A stretch of DNA of 9,827 nucleotides from Candidatus Nanopelagicales bacterium (GTDB lineage Bacteria > Actinomycetota > Actinomycetes > S36-B12). The notes beneath the pieces were generated by a model. That model saw nothing but the letters and a program-made list of their open reading frames with translations. It was not told the DNA's origin and made no database searches. Made by a program: the position numbers and the translations under genes. The stretch covers positions 1-9,827 of the forward strand of contig JALQSY010000053.1 of the NCBI GenBank assembly GCA_023264215.1. Direction: 5' to 3'. Below are positions 1 to 8,746 of this stretch, piece after piece. Each line of letters starts with the position of its first letter. Positions within the stretch are counted from its first letter, which is position 1.

Positions 1-458
1 TATGAGCAGGGCGGCATCATCAAGGACGGCGCCAAGCTCATCAACGCCGTGTCCAATTCCACGGTGCCTCATCTCACGCTGATGATGGGTGCGTCATATG
101 GTGCGGGCAACTACGGCATGTCGGGCCGCGCCTACGACCCCCGCTTCGTCTTCTCCTGGCCCAATCACCGCATCGCGGTCATGGGGCCCAAGCAGCTCGC
201 GGGCGTGCTCACGATCGTCGCCCGGCAGAAGGCCGAGAGCATGGGCATCGACTTCGATGAGGCCGCCTTCGCTCCCATGCGCGATGCCTTCGAGCAGCAG
301 GTGGAGAGCCAGTCCACCGCGCTATTCGCCACCGGGCGCCTCTGGGATGACGGCATCATCGATCCCCGCGACACCCGCACGGCGCTCACGCTCGCGCTCT
401 CCGCGACGCATTCCGCCCCCGTCATCGGCGCCGATGCCTACGGCGTCTTTCGGATGTG

Positions 459-459
<1 letters not shown>
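1..459 (+). CDS. Acyl-CoA carboxylase beta (carboxyltransferase) subunit, C-terminal part; methylcrotonyl/geranyl-CoA carboxylase type
   Basis: This is the 3' end of a gene that enters from the left edge, open in frame 1 from base 1; about 152 residues are visible. The carboxyltransferase beta subunit moves CO2 from carboxybiotin on the alpha subunit to the methyl branch of an alpha,beta-unsaturated acyl-CoA, in the cytoplasm. Visible motifs are [20 protein letters not shown], then the glycine-rich [11 protein letters not shown] loop and GRAYDPRF (about bases 88-153). These are characteristic of methylcrotonyl- and geranyl-CoA carboxylases rather than propionyl/acetyl-CoA carboxylases. In the family this loop helps form the oxyanion hole for carboxybiotin. 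The protein ends in GVFRM, a usual end for the family. The many family members I recall have Cys in GMCGRAY; here it is Ser. The stop overlaps the alpha-subunit start by one base (TGATG). The internal ATG at 49 is not the real start, because conserved sequence continues upstream of it. Leucine versus terpene substrate cannot be told from this end. Confidence 0.93.
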
Positions 460-2446
<1,987 letters not shown>

Positions 2447-2450
<4 letters not shown>

Positions 2451-4303
2451 ACAGACCCGTCATCATCGCCAACTGCAGCGGGTTCTTCGGCGACCGCCTC
2501 TCCGCGGCGCGCGAGATGGTCGAGGGCGGACCCATCGACGTGCTCACCGGCGACTGGCTCGCCGAACTCACCATGCTCATCCTCGCCCGGCAGCGGCTCA
2601 AGCACGGTCCGGGTGCCGGATATGCACGCACGTTCCTCACCCAGATGGAGCAGGTGCTCGGCACGTGCCGTGAGCGCGGGATCCGCGTCGTCTCCAATGC
2701 CGGCGGCCTCGATCCTCAGGGGTGTGCCGATGCGCTCGCAGACCTCGTTGACAAACTCGGGATCGGTCCGGTGAGCATCGGAGTGGTTGCCGGTGATGAC
2801 CTCATGCCGCGGATGGCGGAACTCGACGAGCCATGGATCAACCTCGACACACGCGAGGCCCCCGACGGCATCTCCTTCCTCACCGCCAACGCCTATCTCG
2901 GCGGCGAGCCCGTGACCGCTGCCCTTGCCGCGGGTGCCGATGTCGTCATCACCGGACGGATCACGGATGCGGCGCTCGTCGTGGGGCCCGCAGCGTGGTG
3001 GCACGGCTGGTCGTATGCCGACGCCGCGGACGGCGATCGGGTCATGCTCGACCGCTTCGCTGGAGCCGTCGTCGCGGGACACGCCATCGAGTGCGGTGCC
3101 CAGGTCACCGGCGGCAACTACTCGTTCTTCTCCTCGCTTCCCGGGATGGAACACGTCGGCTTCCCGATCGCCGAGGTGGCCGATGACGGCTCGAGCATCA
3201 TCACCAAGCACCCGGGGACCGGGGGCGCTGTCACCGTCGGGACGGTCACCGCGCAGTTGCTCTACGAGCTGGGCAGTCCGGCCTACGCCAATCCCGATGC
3301 GACCGCGCGCTTCGACTCGATCGCGTTGTCGGCGGAGGGCACCGACCGTGTCCGGATCAGCGGCGTACATGGCGAGACACCACCGCGCAGGCTCAAGGTC
3401 GCGGCCAACTACCTCGGTGGCTTCCGCAACTCCATGACGCTCGTCATGACCGGACTCGATGCCACGGCCAAGGCTGATCTTGCGATGCGCACCATCACGG
3501 GCCTGTCGCTGGATCAGGCGCTCGAGCCAGGAATGTCCTCGGCCACGCGCGCGAGCCGGTCGACCCTCTCCGTGCGCGAACTCGATGTCGACTGGTCGCC
3601 TTCGCCGGCAAGCGACCCGGCGTCCGCGGCAGATGCGCAGTCCACGCTGAGGCTCACGGTGCGCGACATGGATCCGAAGGCGGTGGCCAAGCCGTTCACG
3701 ACGGCTGTGGTGGAGTCAGCGTTGGCGTCCTATCCCGGCATGTTCCCCACCGCTCCTCCGGGCGAGGGCACGCCGTACGGGGTCTACTGGCCCACGACCG
3801 TCGAGCGCAGCGCGGCCCGACCGCACGTGGCGGTCGACGGAGCCGCGGTCGAGGTGCTTCCCCATCTCCTGGCGGAGGAGCCCGTCGTGTGGCAGTCCCC
3901 GATGGCGGTGTCGGGACGCGCGCCGACGGGCGAGACGATCCGCGCGCCGCTCGGACGTATCGCGGGAGCGCGAAGCGGCGACAAGGGCGGCGCCGCGAAC
4001 GTCGGCGTGTGGATCCCCGCCGCGATTCCCGATCGCGACGGGGCCTACGCGTGGCTCGTCGAGCTGCTGACGCCGGATCGGATCCGCGAACTCCTGCCGG
4101 AGGCGGCGCTCCTTGCCATCGACGTGCATCCCCTGCCCAACCTCCACGCGGTCAACATCGTGATCCACGGGATCCTCGGTCGCGGGGTCGCGGAAAACGC
4201 CCGCAGCGACCCGCAGGCCAAGGGCCTCGGCGAGCACCTGCGTGCGCGCATGGTCGATATCCCCGTCGCACTGCTGCCCGAGCCCGGCACGGACCTCTCA
4301 TGA
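2447..4303 (+). CDS. AtuA-family protein (DUF1446), acyclic terpene utilisation type, with C-terminal ferredoxin-fold-like domain
   Basis: The product has 618 residues. The N-terminal two thirds is a DUF1446/AtuA domain, recognised by ANCSGFFGDRL (about 8-18), GDWLAELTM, VVSNAGGLDPQGC, GRITDAALVVGP (170-181) and ECGAQVTGGN (215-224). A shorter C-terminal part carries ARSGDKGGAAN (508-518), matching the AtuA-like ferredoxin-fold domain that is separate or fused in different homologues. AtuA is the first gene of the Pseudomonas atu cluster for citronellol/geraniol catabolism; as far as I know its exact biochemical role is not settled. No signal peptide or membrane segment is visible, so it should be cytoplasmic. 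It lies between the two carboxylase subunits and the regulator/dehydrogenase, with 4-base overlaps at both ends, so it is almost certainly co-translated with them. Homologues beside acyl-CoA carboxylases suggest a role tied to the carboxylated or branched acyl-CoA intermediate, which is inference. Start GTG 2447 is supported by GGAGG at 2435. Confidence 0.9.
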
Positions 4304-4902
4304 GCGCCGTTCCCCTCACTGATCGCGGTCGTCGGACGCGCGATGGCCTCATCGGTGCCGCTCGCGGCGTCTTCGAGGAGCGCGGCTACGACGGGACGCG
4401 CATGGGCGACATCGCCGAGGCCGCGGGGGTCAGCCACGGGACGGTCTACACCTGGTTCGCCACCAAGGAGGCCGTGCTCATGGCCGTAGTGGAGTCCCTC
4501 GTCGACGGCCTCTACGCCTCGTTGAGCACGCCCGAGGCTGCCGACCCGCTCTCGCGCATCGATCTGGCCAACCGGCGCTATCTCGACGCCTATCGCGAGC
4601 ACGCTCGACTCCTCGAGGTGGTGGAGCAGGCCGCGACGACCGACGAGACCTTCCGCGGCGTACTCGCCGGGTTGCGGGCTGCGCACGTGGAGCGTGTCGC
4701 CGCGACGATCCGTCACCTTCAGGCGGGCGGCCTGGCCCGCGCTGACCTGGATGCACATGCGGCCGCGGCCGCGCTGTGCGCGATGGTCGAGGGGTTCGCG
4801 CGCCACTGGTTCGGGCGCGGCGAGGCCCACGACGAGGTGACGGCCGTCGCCACGTTGACGCAGCTGTGGGCGGGAGCCCTCGACCTGAGAACGACGAAGT
4901 AG
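4300..4902 (+). CDS. TetR-family transcriptional regulator
   Basis: This 200-residue protein has the TetR length and architecture. The N-terminal DNA-binding domain runs from RTRDGLIGAARGVFEERGY (12-30) into the helix-turn-helix around residues 34-53 (MGDIAEAAGVSHGTVYTWF), followed by KEAVL. The C-terminal helical part (about 60-200) should bind a ligand and dimerise, and it is too variable to name the ligand. In this setting, binding of an acyl-CoA intermediate and repression of its own operon is the natural guess, by analogy with AtuR and the general TetR pattern. It starts at ATG 4300, overlapping the AtuA-family stop in ATGA, with no strong ribosome binding site, so coupling is likely. 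The open frame extends upstream to 3889, but that part is a shadow of the AtuA-family gene. No intergenic space exists on either side for an operator, so any autoregulatory site should lie upstream of the window. Confidence 0.92.
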   Translation: MSAVPLTDRGRRTRDGLIGAARGVFEERGYDGTRMGDIAEAAGVSHGTVYTWFATKEAVLMAVVESLVDGLYASLSTPEAADPLSRIDLANRRYLDAYREHARLLEVVEQAATTDETFRGVLAGLRAAHVERVAATIRHLQAGGLARADLDAHAAAAALCAMVEGFARHWFGRGEAHDEVTAVATLTQLWAGALDLRTTK

Positions 4903-4906
4903 GGAG
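4901..4906 (+). promoter_or_regulatory. Ribosome binding site AGGGAG for the acyl-CoA dehydrogenase
   Basis: AGGGAG overlaps the TetR stop codon and ends 6 bases before ATG 4913. This favours ATG 4913 over the in-frame GTG at 4910, which would be only 3 bases away. Confidence 0.65.
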
Positions 4907-4912
4907 TGAGTG

Positions 4913-6070
4913 ATGCAGTTCACCGAGGAGCACGAGCAGTTCCGCAAGTCGCTGCGGCGGCTCATCGACGAGGAGATCAATCCCCACGTCGACGAGTGGG
5001 AGGAGGCCGGGATCTTTCCCGCGCACGAGGTCTTCCCCAAACTCGGTGAGCTCGGTGCTCTCGGGCTCGAGTACGACCCGGAGTACGGCGGTGGTGGGGC
5101 CGACCACTCGTTTACCTACGTGCTTGCGCAGGAGCTCGGCCGCATGGACTGCGCGGGTGTGCCGATGGCGATCGCGGTGGAGACGTCCATGGCGACGCCC
5201 GCACTGGCGCGCTATGGATCCGACGAGCTCAAGCGGACCTATCTCGAGCCCACGCTGCGCGGCGAGATGGTGTGCTCGATTGCTGTCAGCGAGCCCGATG
5301 CCGGCTCCGATGTCGCAGGCATCCGCACTCGCGCAGTTCGCGACGGTGACGATTGGGTCATCACGGGACGCAAGATGTGGATCACCAACGGCACGCAGGC
5401 GGACTGGCTGTGCCTGCTGGCTCGGACAGATCCCGACTCGCAGCCGGGGGACTACCACGGAATGAGCCTGATCATCGTGCCCACGAAGACGCCAGGCTTC
5501 AGCGTCGGTCGCAAGATCGACAAGATGGGCAACAGGGCAAGCGATACCGCCGAGATCGTTCTCGATCAGGTGCGCGTGCCGGTGAGCAACACCATCGGCG
5601 AGCCCGATCGTGGATTCCAGCAGCAGATGGCGCAATTCCAGGATGAGCGACTCGTCGGTGCCTACATCGCCGTCGCCGGTGCTCGCCGAGCCCTCGACCG
5701 CACCAAGGAGTACCTCCAGCAGCGTGTTGCCTTCGGCAAGCCGCTCCTCGCCAACCAGCACCTGCAGTACCGCCTCGCCGAGCTCTACGCGGACGTTGAC
5801 ACCCTCGATGGCTTCCTTCAGCATGCGGCGGACAAGTACATGTCAGGTCGGGACGTCACCCGTGAGGCCACGGTGGCGAAGTTGAAGACGGGTCGCCTGG
5901 TGCGCGAGGTCGCTGACACCTGCGTCCAGTTCCACGGCGGCATGGGCTACGCCGAGGAGATGTGGGTTGCCCGCTACTTCCGAGATGCGCGGCTGGTCTC
6001 CATCGGCGGCGGAGCCGACGAGGTGATGCTGCGCGTGATCACGATGCTCGAGGGAATGGGCAGGAAGTGA
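4913..6070 (+). CDS. Acyl-CoA dehydrogenase, isovaleryl/long-chain/citronellyl-CoA dehydrogenase-like
   Basis: This 385-residue flavoenzyme has full family length. It oxidises an acyl-CoA to the trans-2-enoyl-CoA using FAD, normally passing electrons to electron-transfer flavoprotein in the cytoplasm. Visible domains: N-terminal helical domain (about 1-115; FTEEHEQFRKSLRRLI); middle beta domain with AVSEPDAGSDVAGI and KMWITNGTQADW, the FAD and substrate-binding signatures; C-terminal helical domain with QRVAFGKPL and FHGGMGYAEE, close to the flavin. The loop that holds the catalytic Glu in MCAD (YEGT) reads SIGGGADEV here, with Gly366 at the Glu position. Instead QDERLVGA places Glu245 where isovaleryl-CoA and long-chain dehydrogenases carry their base. 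That fits a branched or bulky acyl-CoA substrate, such as isovaleryl- or citronellyl-CoA, as the neighbouring carboxylase would suggest. It begins 10 bases after the TetR stop and overlaps the hydratase by 4 bases (GTGA). Confidence 0.94.
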   Translation: MQFTEEHEQFRKSLRRLIDEEINPHVDEWEEAGIFPAHEVFPKLGELGALGLEYDPEYGGGGADHSFTYVLAQELGRMDCAGVPMAIAVETSMATPALARYGSDELKRTYLEPTLRGEMVCSIAVSEPDAGSDVAGIRTRAVRDGDDWVITGRKMWITNGTQADWLCLLARTDPDSQPGDYHGMSLIIVPTKTPGFSVGRKIDKMGNRASDTAEIVLDQVRVPVSNTIGEPDRGFQQQMAQFQDERLVGAYIAVAGARRALDRTKEYLQQRVAFGKPLLANQHLQYRLAELYADVDTLDGFLQHAADKYMSGRDVTREATVAKLKTGRLVREVADTCVQFHGGMGYAEEMWVARYFRDARLVSIGGGADEVMLRVITMLEGMGRK

Positions 6071-6846
6071 CCGCCGACGACGCGGTGCTGCTCGTCGTGG
6101 AGGACGGCGTCGCCACCATCACGCTCAACCGCGCAGAGGCCAAGAACCGCCTCGACGCAGAGTCGATGGGCCTGCTGCTTGCGCACCTCGCAGCCACCGC
6201 GCAGGACTCGTCGGTGCGCGTGGTGGTGCTCACCGGCAGCGGCACGACCTTCTGCTCCGGCGCCGATCTCTCCGGTGCGCTCGCCGCGACCAGTGGCGGC
6301 TTCGCCACGGGGGGCACCGCCGGCCTCGTCGAGGTCCTGGTGGCCATGCTCGATCACCCCAAGCCGATGATCGCCAGGGTGCAGGGGCACGTCGCCGGGG
6401 GCGGCAACGGTCTCGTGGCTGCATGCGACATCGCCGTGGCATCGGAGGCCGCGAAGTTCGCCTTCAGCGAGGTGCGCGTCGGCGTTGCCCCGGCCATCAT
6501 CTCGGTCGTGTGCCTGCAGGTCATGCATCGCCGCGATGCCCAGGAGTTGCTCCTTACCGGCGAGCGCGTGAGCGCGGATCGCGTACGCGCGGCAGGGCTG
6601 GTGACGCAGGTTGTCGAGGCCGATGCTCTCGATGCGACTGTCTCTGGCTTCGTCGAGCAACTCCGCCTGGGAGGACCGGAGGCGGTGGCACGGACCAAGG
6701 AGCTGCTGCGTCGTGTCCCCGCGATGACGCGCGATGACGCCTTCGCGTGGACGGCCGAGGTCTCCGCGGGACTCTTCACGTCGCCGGAGGCACGCGAGGG
6801 CATGACGGCCTTCATCGAGAAGCGAAGGCCCGAGTGGGCTCCCTAG
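6067..6846 (+). CDS. Crotonase-fold enoyl-CoA hydratase, methylglutaconyl/isohexenylglutaconyl-CoA hydratase-like (LiuC/AtuE type)
   Basis: This 259-residue protein has crotonase-family length. Its likely role is to add water to the carboxylated enoyl-CoA made by the carboxylase. Motifs: GVATITLNR (14-22), FCSGADLSG (62-70; first oxyanion-hole strand), HVAGGGNGLVAACDIAVAS (second oxyanion-hole region), FAFSEVRVGVAPAIIS (about 131-144) and a C-terminal GMTAFIEKRRPEW. Compared with rat enoyl-CoA hydratase, the Glu144 position is Gly115, while the Glu164 position is Glu135, twenty residues later as expected. The SEVRxGxAPAxIS block resembles what I recall from bacterial LiuC/AtuE hydratases, which supports a glutaconyl-CoA hydratase over a generic beta-oxidation enzyme. 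Start GTG 6067 lies in a GTGA overlap with the dehydrogenase stop. GAGGGAA at 6050-6056 may serve as the ribosome binding site. The reading frame is open further upstream, but that part shadows the dehydrogenase gene. Confidence 0.9.
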   Translation: MTADDAVLLVVEDGVATITLNRAEAKNRLDAESMGLLLAHLAATAQDSSVRVVVLTGSGTTFCSGADLSGALAATSGGFATGGTAGLVEVLVAMLDHPKPMIARVQGHVAGGGNGLVAACDIAVASEAAKFAFSEVRVGVAPAIISVVCLQVMHRRDAQELLLTGERVSADRVRAAGLVTQVVEADALDATVSGFVEQLRLGGPEAVARTKELLRRVPAMTRDDAFAWTAEVSAGLFTSPEAREGMTAFIEKRRPEWAP

Positions 6847-7406
6847 CCGCGATCGTCGTCGCGGGCGGCGAGGCCAGGCGATTCGGCGCCGACAAGCTCG
6901 CGCTGCTGGACGCTCAGGGTCGAGGCCTGCTCGAGGCCACGGTCTCGGGTGTCGTCGAGGTGGCCGATCCCGTCATCGTCGTCGGCCCGGAGAGGCCGCT
7001 GACCAGCGATGTCATCTGGACGCGCGAGGAACCGCCGGGCGGTGGTCCGTGCGCGGCTCTCATCGCCGGGCTCGCCTGCGTGCCCGCGGACGCCACGCAT
7101 GTCGCCGTTCTGGCGGGCGATGCCCCAGCGGGAGGCGCAGCGATCCCTGCGCTGCGCCGGGTTATCGACGATGCAGCCGCTGCGGTGGTGACCGACGCGG
7201 AGGGGCGCGAGCAGCCGATGACGGCCGTCTACCGGGTGGATGCCGTCCGCCAGGCTCTCGCGGCGTACGGCGATGGACGCGACATGTCCGTCCGTCAGGT
7301 GCTCGACGACCTTCGTCCCCTGACGGTGGTGTCGATCATGGACGCGTGGTCGGCCGCGGCTGATATCGACCTGCCCGAGGACGCCGAGCGTCTCGGCTAT
7401 TCCTAG
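6834..7406 (+). CDS. MobA-like nucleotidyltransferase (molybdenum cofactor guanylyltransferase family)
   Basis: This 190-residue protein has MobA-family length. MobA attaches GMP to molybdopterin to make the guanine dinucleotide form of the cofactor; relatives (MocA) attach CMP. The N-terminus has the nucleotide-binding signature AAIVVAGGEARRFGADKLAL (6-25), with Arg15/Arg16 and Lys21 in the usual places. GGGPCAALIAGL matches the family GPLAGL segment that contacts the base. LAGDAP carries the aspartate of the usual PCDxP metal site. EQPMTAVYR and a terminal DIDLPEDAERL match the family C-terminus. Start GTG 6834 overlaps the hydratase end by 13 bases and is preceded by GAAGG at 6824-6828; no better start lies between it and the conserved motif. 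It is the last gene of the operon and has no obvious link to acyl-CoA breakdown. A non-molybdenum role within the wider NTP-transferase superfamily cannot be excluded. Confidence 0.82.
   Translation: MGSLAAIVVAGGEARRFGADKLALLDAQGRGLLEATVSGVVEVADPVIVVGPERPLTSDVIWTREEPPGGGPCAALIAGLACVPADATHVAVLAGDAPAGGAAIPALRRVIDDAAAAVVTDAEGREQPMTAVYRVDAVRQALAAYGDGRDMSVRQVLDDLRPLTVVSIMDAWSAAADIDLPEDAERLGYS
7403..7406. other. CTAG palindrome holding the stop codons of two convergent genes
   Basis: The TAG stop of the MobA-like gene (7404-7406, +) and the TAG stop of the sulfide:quinone oxidoreductase (7405-7403, -) overlap within one CTAG. There is no intergenic space, so transcription from each side must end inside the opposing gene. 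Confidence 0.9.
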
Positions 7407-8596
7407 GCGCGGCCCTTGAGCATGAAATCCCAGTACATCTTGGGCAGCGCATGCTTCTTGACCATGTACATGTCCCAGCGCTCCTTCGTCATGTCGAGGA
7501 CCGGGAAGGTCGGCGTGCGCTCCATGTCGTAGTTGAACTCCGCCATGATGCACTTGCCCTTGGCCGTGATGAGGGGGCACGAGGCGTAGCCGTCGTAGGA
7601 CTTCGCGCTGGTGGCTCCCTGACGAGCCGCCATGAGGTTCGCCACGAGCGTGGGCGCCTGCTTGCGCACCGCCGCCCCGGTCTTGGAGTTGGGCGTCGTC
7701 GTGCAGTCGCCCAGGCCGAAGATCCGCGGGTACTTCGTGCTCTGCAGGGAGTGCTTGTCGACGGCCATGTAGCCGAAGGGACTCTCGGGATCCGCGAGCG
7801 GACTGGCCTTGATCCAGTCAGGAGCGCTCTGCGGTGGCGTCACATGCGCCATGGCGAACGTGAGCTCTTGCTCTTCCGAGCCGTCGAGCTTGCTGATGAC
7901 CGCCGTGCGAGCGTCGCCGTCGATGGAGACGAGCTTGCTCTCGAAGTGCACCTTGATGCCGTAGCGCTTGGCAGCCTTGGCAAGGCCCTCGGCGAACTCG
8001 GGGATCCCGAACATGCCCGGTGTGGGCAGGATGAGGTGGATGTCCATGCTCCCGAGCACCCCCTGGCGTCGCCAGTGGTCAGCAGCGAGGTAGGCGATCT
8101 TCTGCGGTGCGCCAGCGCACTTAATCGGGCCGGGTGGCATCGTGAAGAGCGCCGTACCGCTCGAGGTGCCCTGGATGTTGCGCCAGGTGAGCGGCGCTAG
8201 GTCGTAGCGGTAGTTGCTCGATACGCCGTTCTTGCCGAGCGTCGATTCGAGGCCGGGGATCTTGCCCCAGTCGAGTTGGATGCCCGAGGCGACGACGAGC
8301 CACTGGAAGCCGATCACCTCTCCGTTGTCGAGCGTGACCGTCTGCGCCTCGGGGTCGACAGCGGTCGCGGACCCCTGGATCCATGTGGCGCCCTTCGGGA
8401 TCACGGACGCCTCCGGCCTCACGGTCGAGTCGATGTTGGCCTCGCCGCCCCCGACGAGGGTCCACAGCGGCTGGTAGTAGTGCACACTGCTCGGCTCGAT
8501 GATCGCCACGTCGGCCACGCCGGCATTGCGCAAGCGCGCAGCGGCCGTGATGCCTGCGGTGCCGCCTCCGATGACCACGACGTCGTGCTGTGACAT
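7403..8596 (-). CDS. Type II sulfide:quinone oxidoreductase (SQOR-like)
   Basis: This 397-residue FAD protein oxidises sulfide to sulfane sulfur and reduces the membrane quinone pool. The N-terminus has the dinucleotide fold VVVIGGGTAG (6-15), then HYYQPLWTLVGGG (39-51), typical of SQR. VVASGIQLDW is the second FAD contact. PIKCAGAPQKIAYLA puts Cys160 at one redox position and YASCPLIT puts Cys340 at the other; the spacing (180) closely matches Cys201/Cys379 of human SQOR. FGLGDCTTTPNSKTGAAV (293-310) is the usual C-terminal FAD-binding block. MAEFNY, TFP, KERWDMYMVKKHALPKMYW and a final MLKGRA follow the eukaryotic/type II pattern. No signal peptide or full membrane segment is present; type II enzymes associate peripherally with the membrane. 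The start ATG 8594-8596 has a strong GGGAGGT site. No persulfide dioxygenase, rhodanese or sulfur regulator is next to it, so respiratory sulfide detoxification is the likely but unproven job. Confidence 0.94.
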   Translation of the reverse strand: MSQHDVVVIGGGTAGITAAARLRNAGVADVAIIEPSSVHYYQPLWTLVGGGEANIDSTVRPEASVIPKGATWIQGSATAVDPEAQTVTLDNGEVIGFQWLVVASGIQLDWGKIPGLESTLGKNGVSSNYRYDLAPLTWRNIQGTSSGTALFTMPPGPIKCAGAPQKIAYLAADHWRRQGVLGSMDIHLILPTPGMFGIPEFAEGLAKAAKRYGIKVHFESKLVSIDGDARTAVISKLDGSEEQELTFAMAHVTPPQSAPDWIKASPLADPESPFGYMAVDKHSLQSTKYPRIFGLGDCTTTPNSKTGAAVRKQAPTLVANLMAARQGATSAKSYDGYASCPLITAKGKCIMAEFNYDMERTPTFPVLDMTKERWDMYMVKKHALPKMYWDFMLKGRA

Positions 8597-8600
8597 GTGA

Positions 8601-8607
8601 ACCTCCC
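8601..8607 (-). promoter_or_regulatory. Ribosome binding site GGGAGGT for the sulfide:quinone oxidoreductase
   Basis: On the minus strand GGGAGGT ends four bases before the ATG at 8596. This is the best ribosome binding site in the window and fixes the start. Confidence 0.8.
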
Positions 8608-8706
8608 TGCTCGTCTACGGCGAGGCTAGAGACCGGATGCACCTCCCGCGTGGATTCCGGGGAAATGGAAAGGATCCGGCAGACTCCTCATCGCGTCGTA
8701 CGTGTC

Positions 8707-8729
8707 GCGGGCCCCGTCCGGGGGCTCGC
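8707..8729 (+). other. GC-rich hairpin upstream of the sigma-factor start
   Basis: GCGGGCCCC (8707-8715) pairs with GGGGCTCGC (8721-8729) around a 5-base loop GTCCG. The stem is nine base pairs with one G-U pair. It lies 10 bases before the ribosome binding site. No T-run follows, so it does not look like a standard intrinsic terminator; it could shape the leader RNA or a protein site on the DNA. Function is not known. Confidence 0.5.
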
Positions 8730-8739
8730 TGCCGTCGTG

Positions 8740-8746
8740 AGGGGAG
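8740..8746 (+). promoter_or_regulatory. Ribosome binding site AGGGGAG for the sigma factor
   Basis: AGGGGAG ends 4 bases before GTG 8751. It supports that start over the upstream ATG at 8637. Confidence 0.65.

Noticed and set aside
3889..4299. Upstream extension of the TetR reading frame
   Set aside because: The extension is Arg-rich and overlaps the conserved SGDKG region of the AtuA-family gene in another frame. ATG 4300 gives a normal-length TetR protein.
4045..5040. 331-residue minus-strand open frame
   Set aside because: Antisense to the AtuA-family, TetR and dehydrogenase genes with no motif or sensible start site.
4478..5824. 448-residue minus-strand open frame
   Set aside because: Antisense to the TetR and acyl-CoA dehydrogenase genes. 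It has no recognisable domain and ends in an Arg/Pro/Gly-rich stretch typical of a shadow frame.
5962..6066. Upstream extension of the hydratase reading frame
   Set aside because: It overlaps the conserved C-terminus of the dehydrogenase. GTG 6067 gives a normal crotonase N-terminus and a GTGA junction.
8121..8642. 173-residue minus-strand frame overlapping the SQR start
   Set aside because: Preceded by a GGGAGGT-like run near 8645, but the protein is Arg/His-rich without motifs and is out of frame with the well-supported SQR gene.
8707..8729. Hairpin as an intrinsic terminator
   Set aside because: There is no T-run on either strand after the stem and no gene ends nearby; both flanking genes start here.
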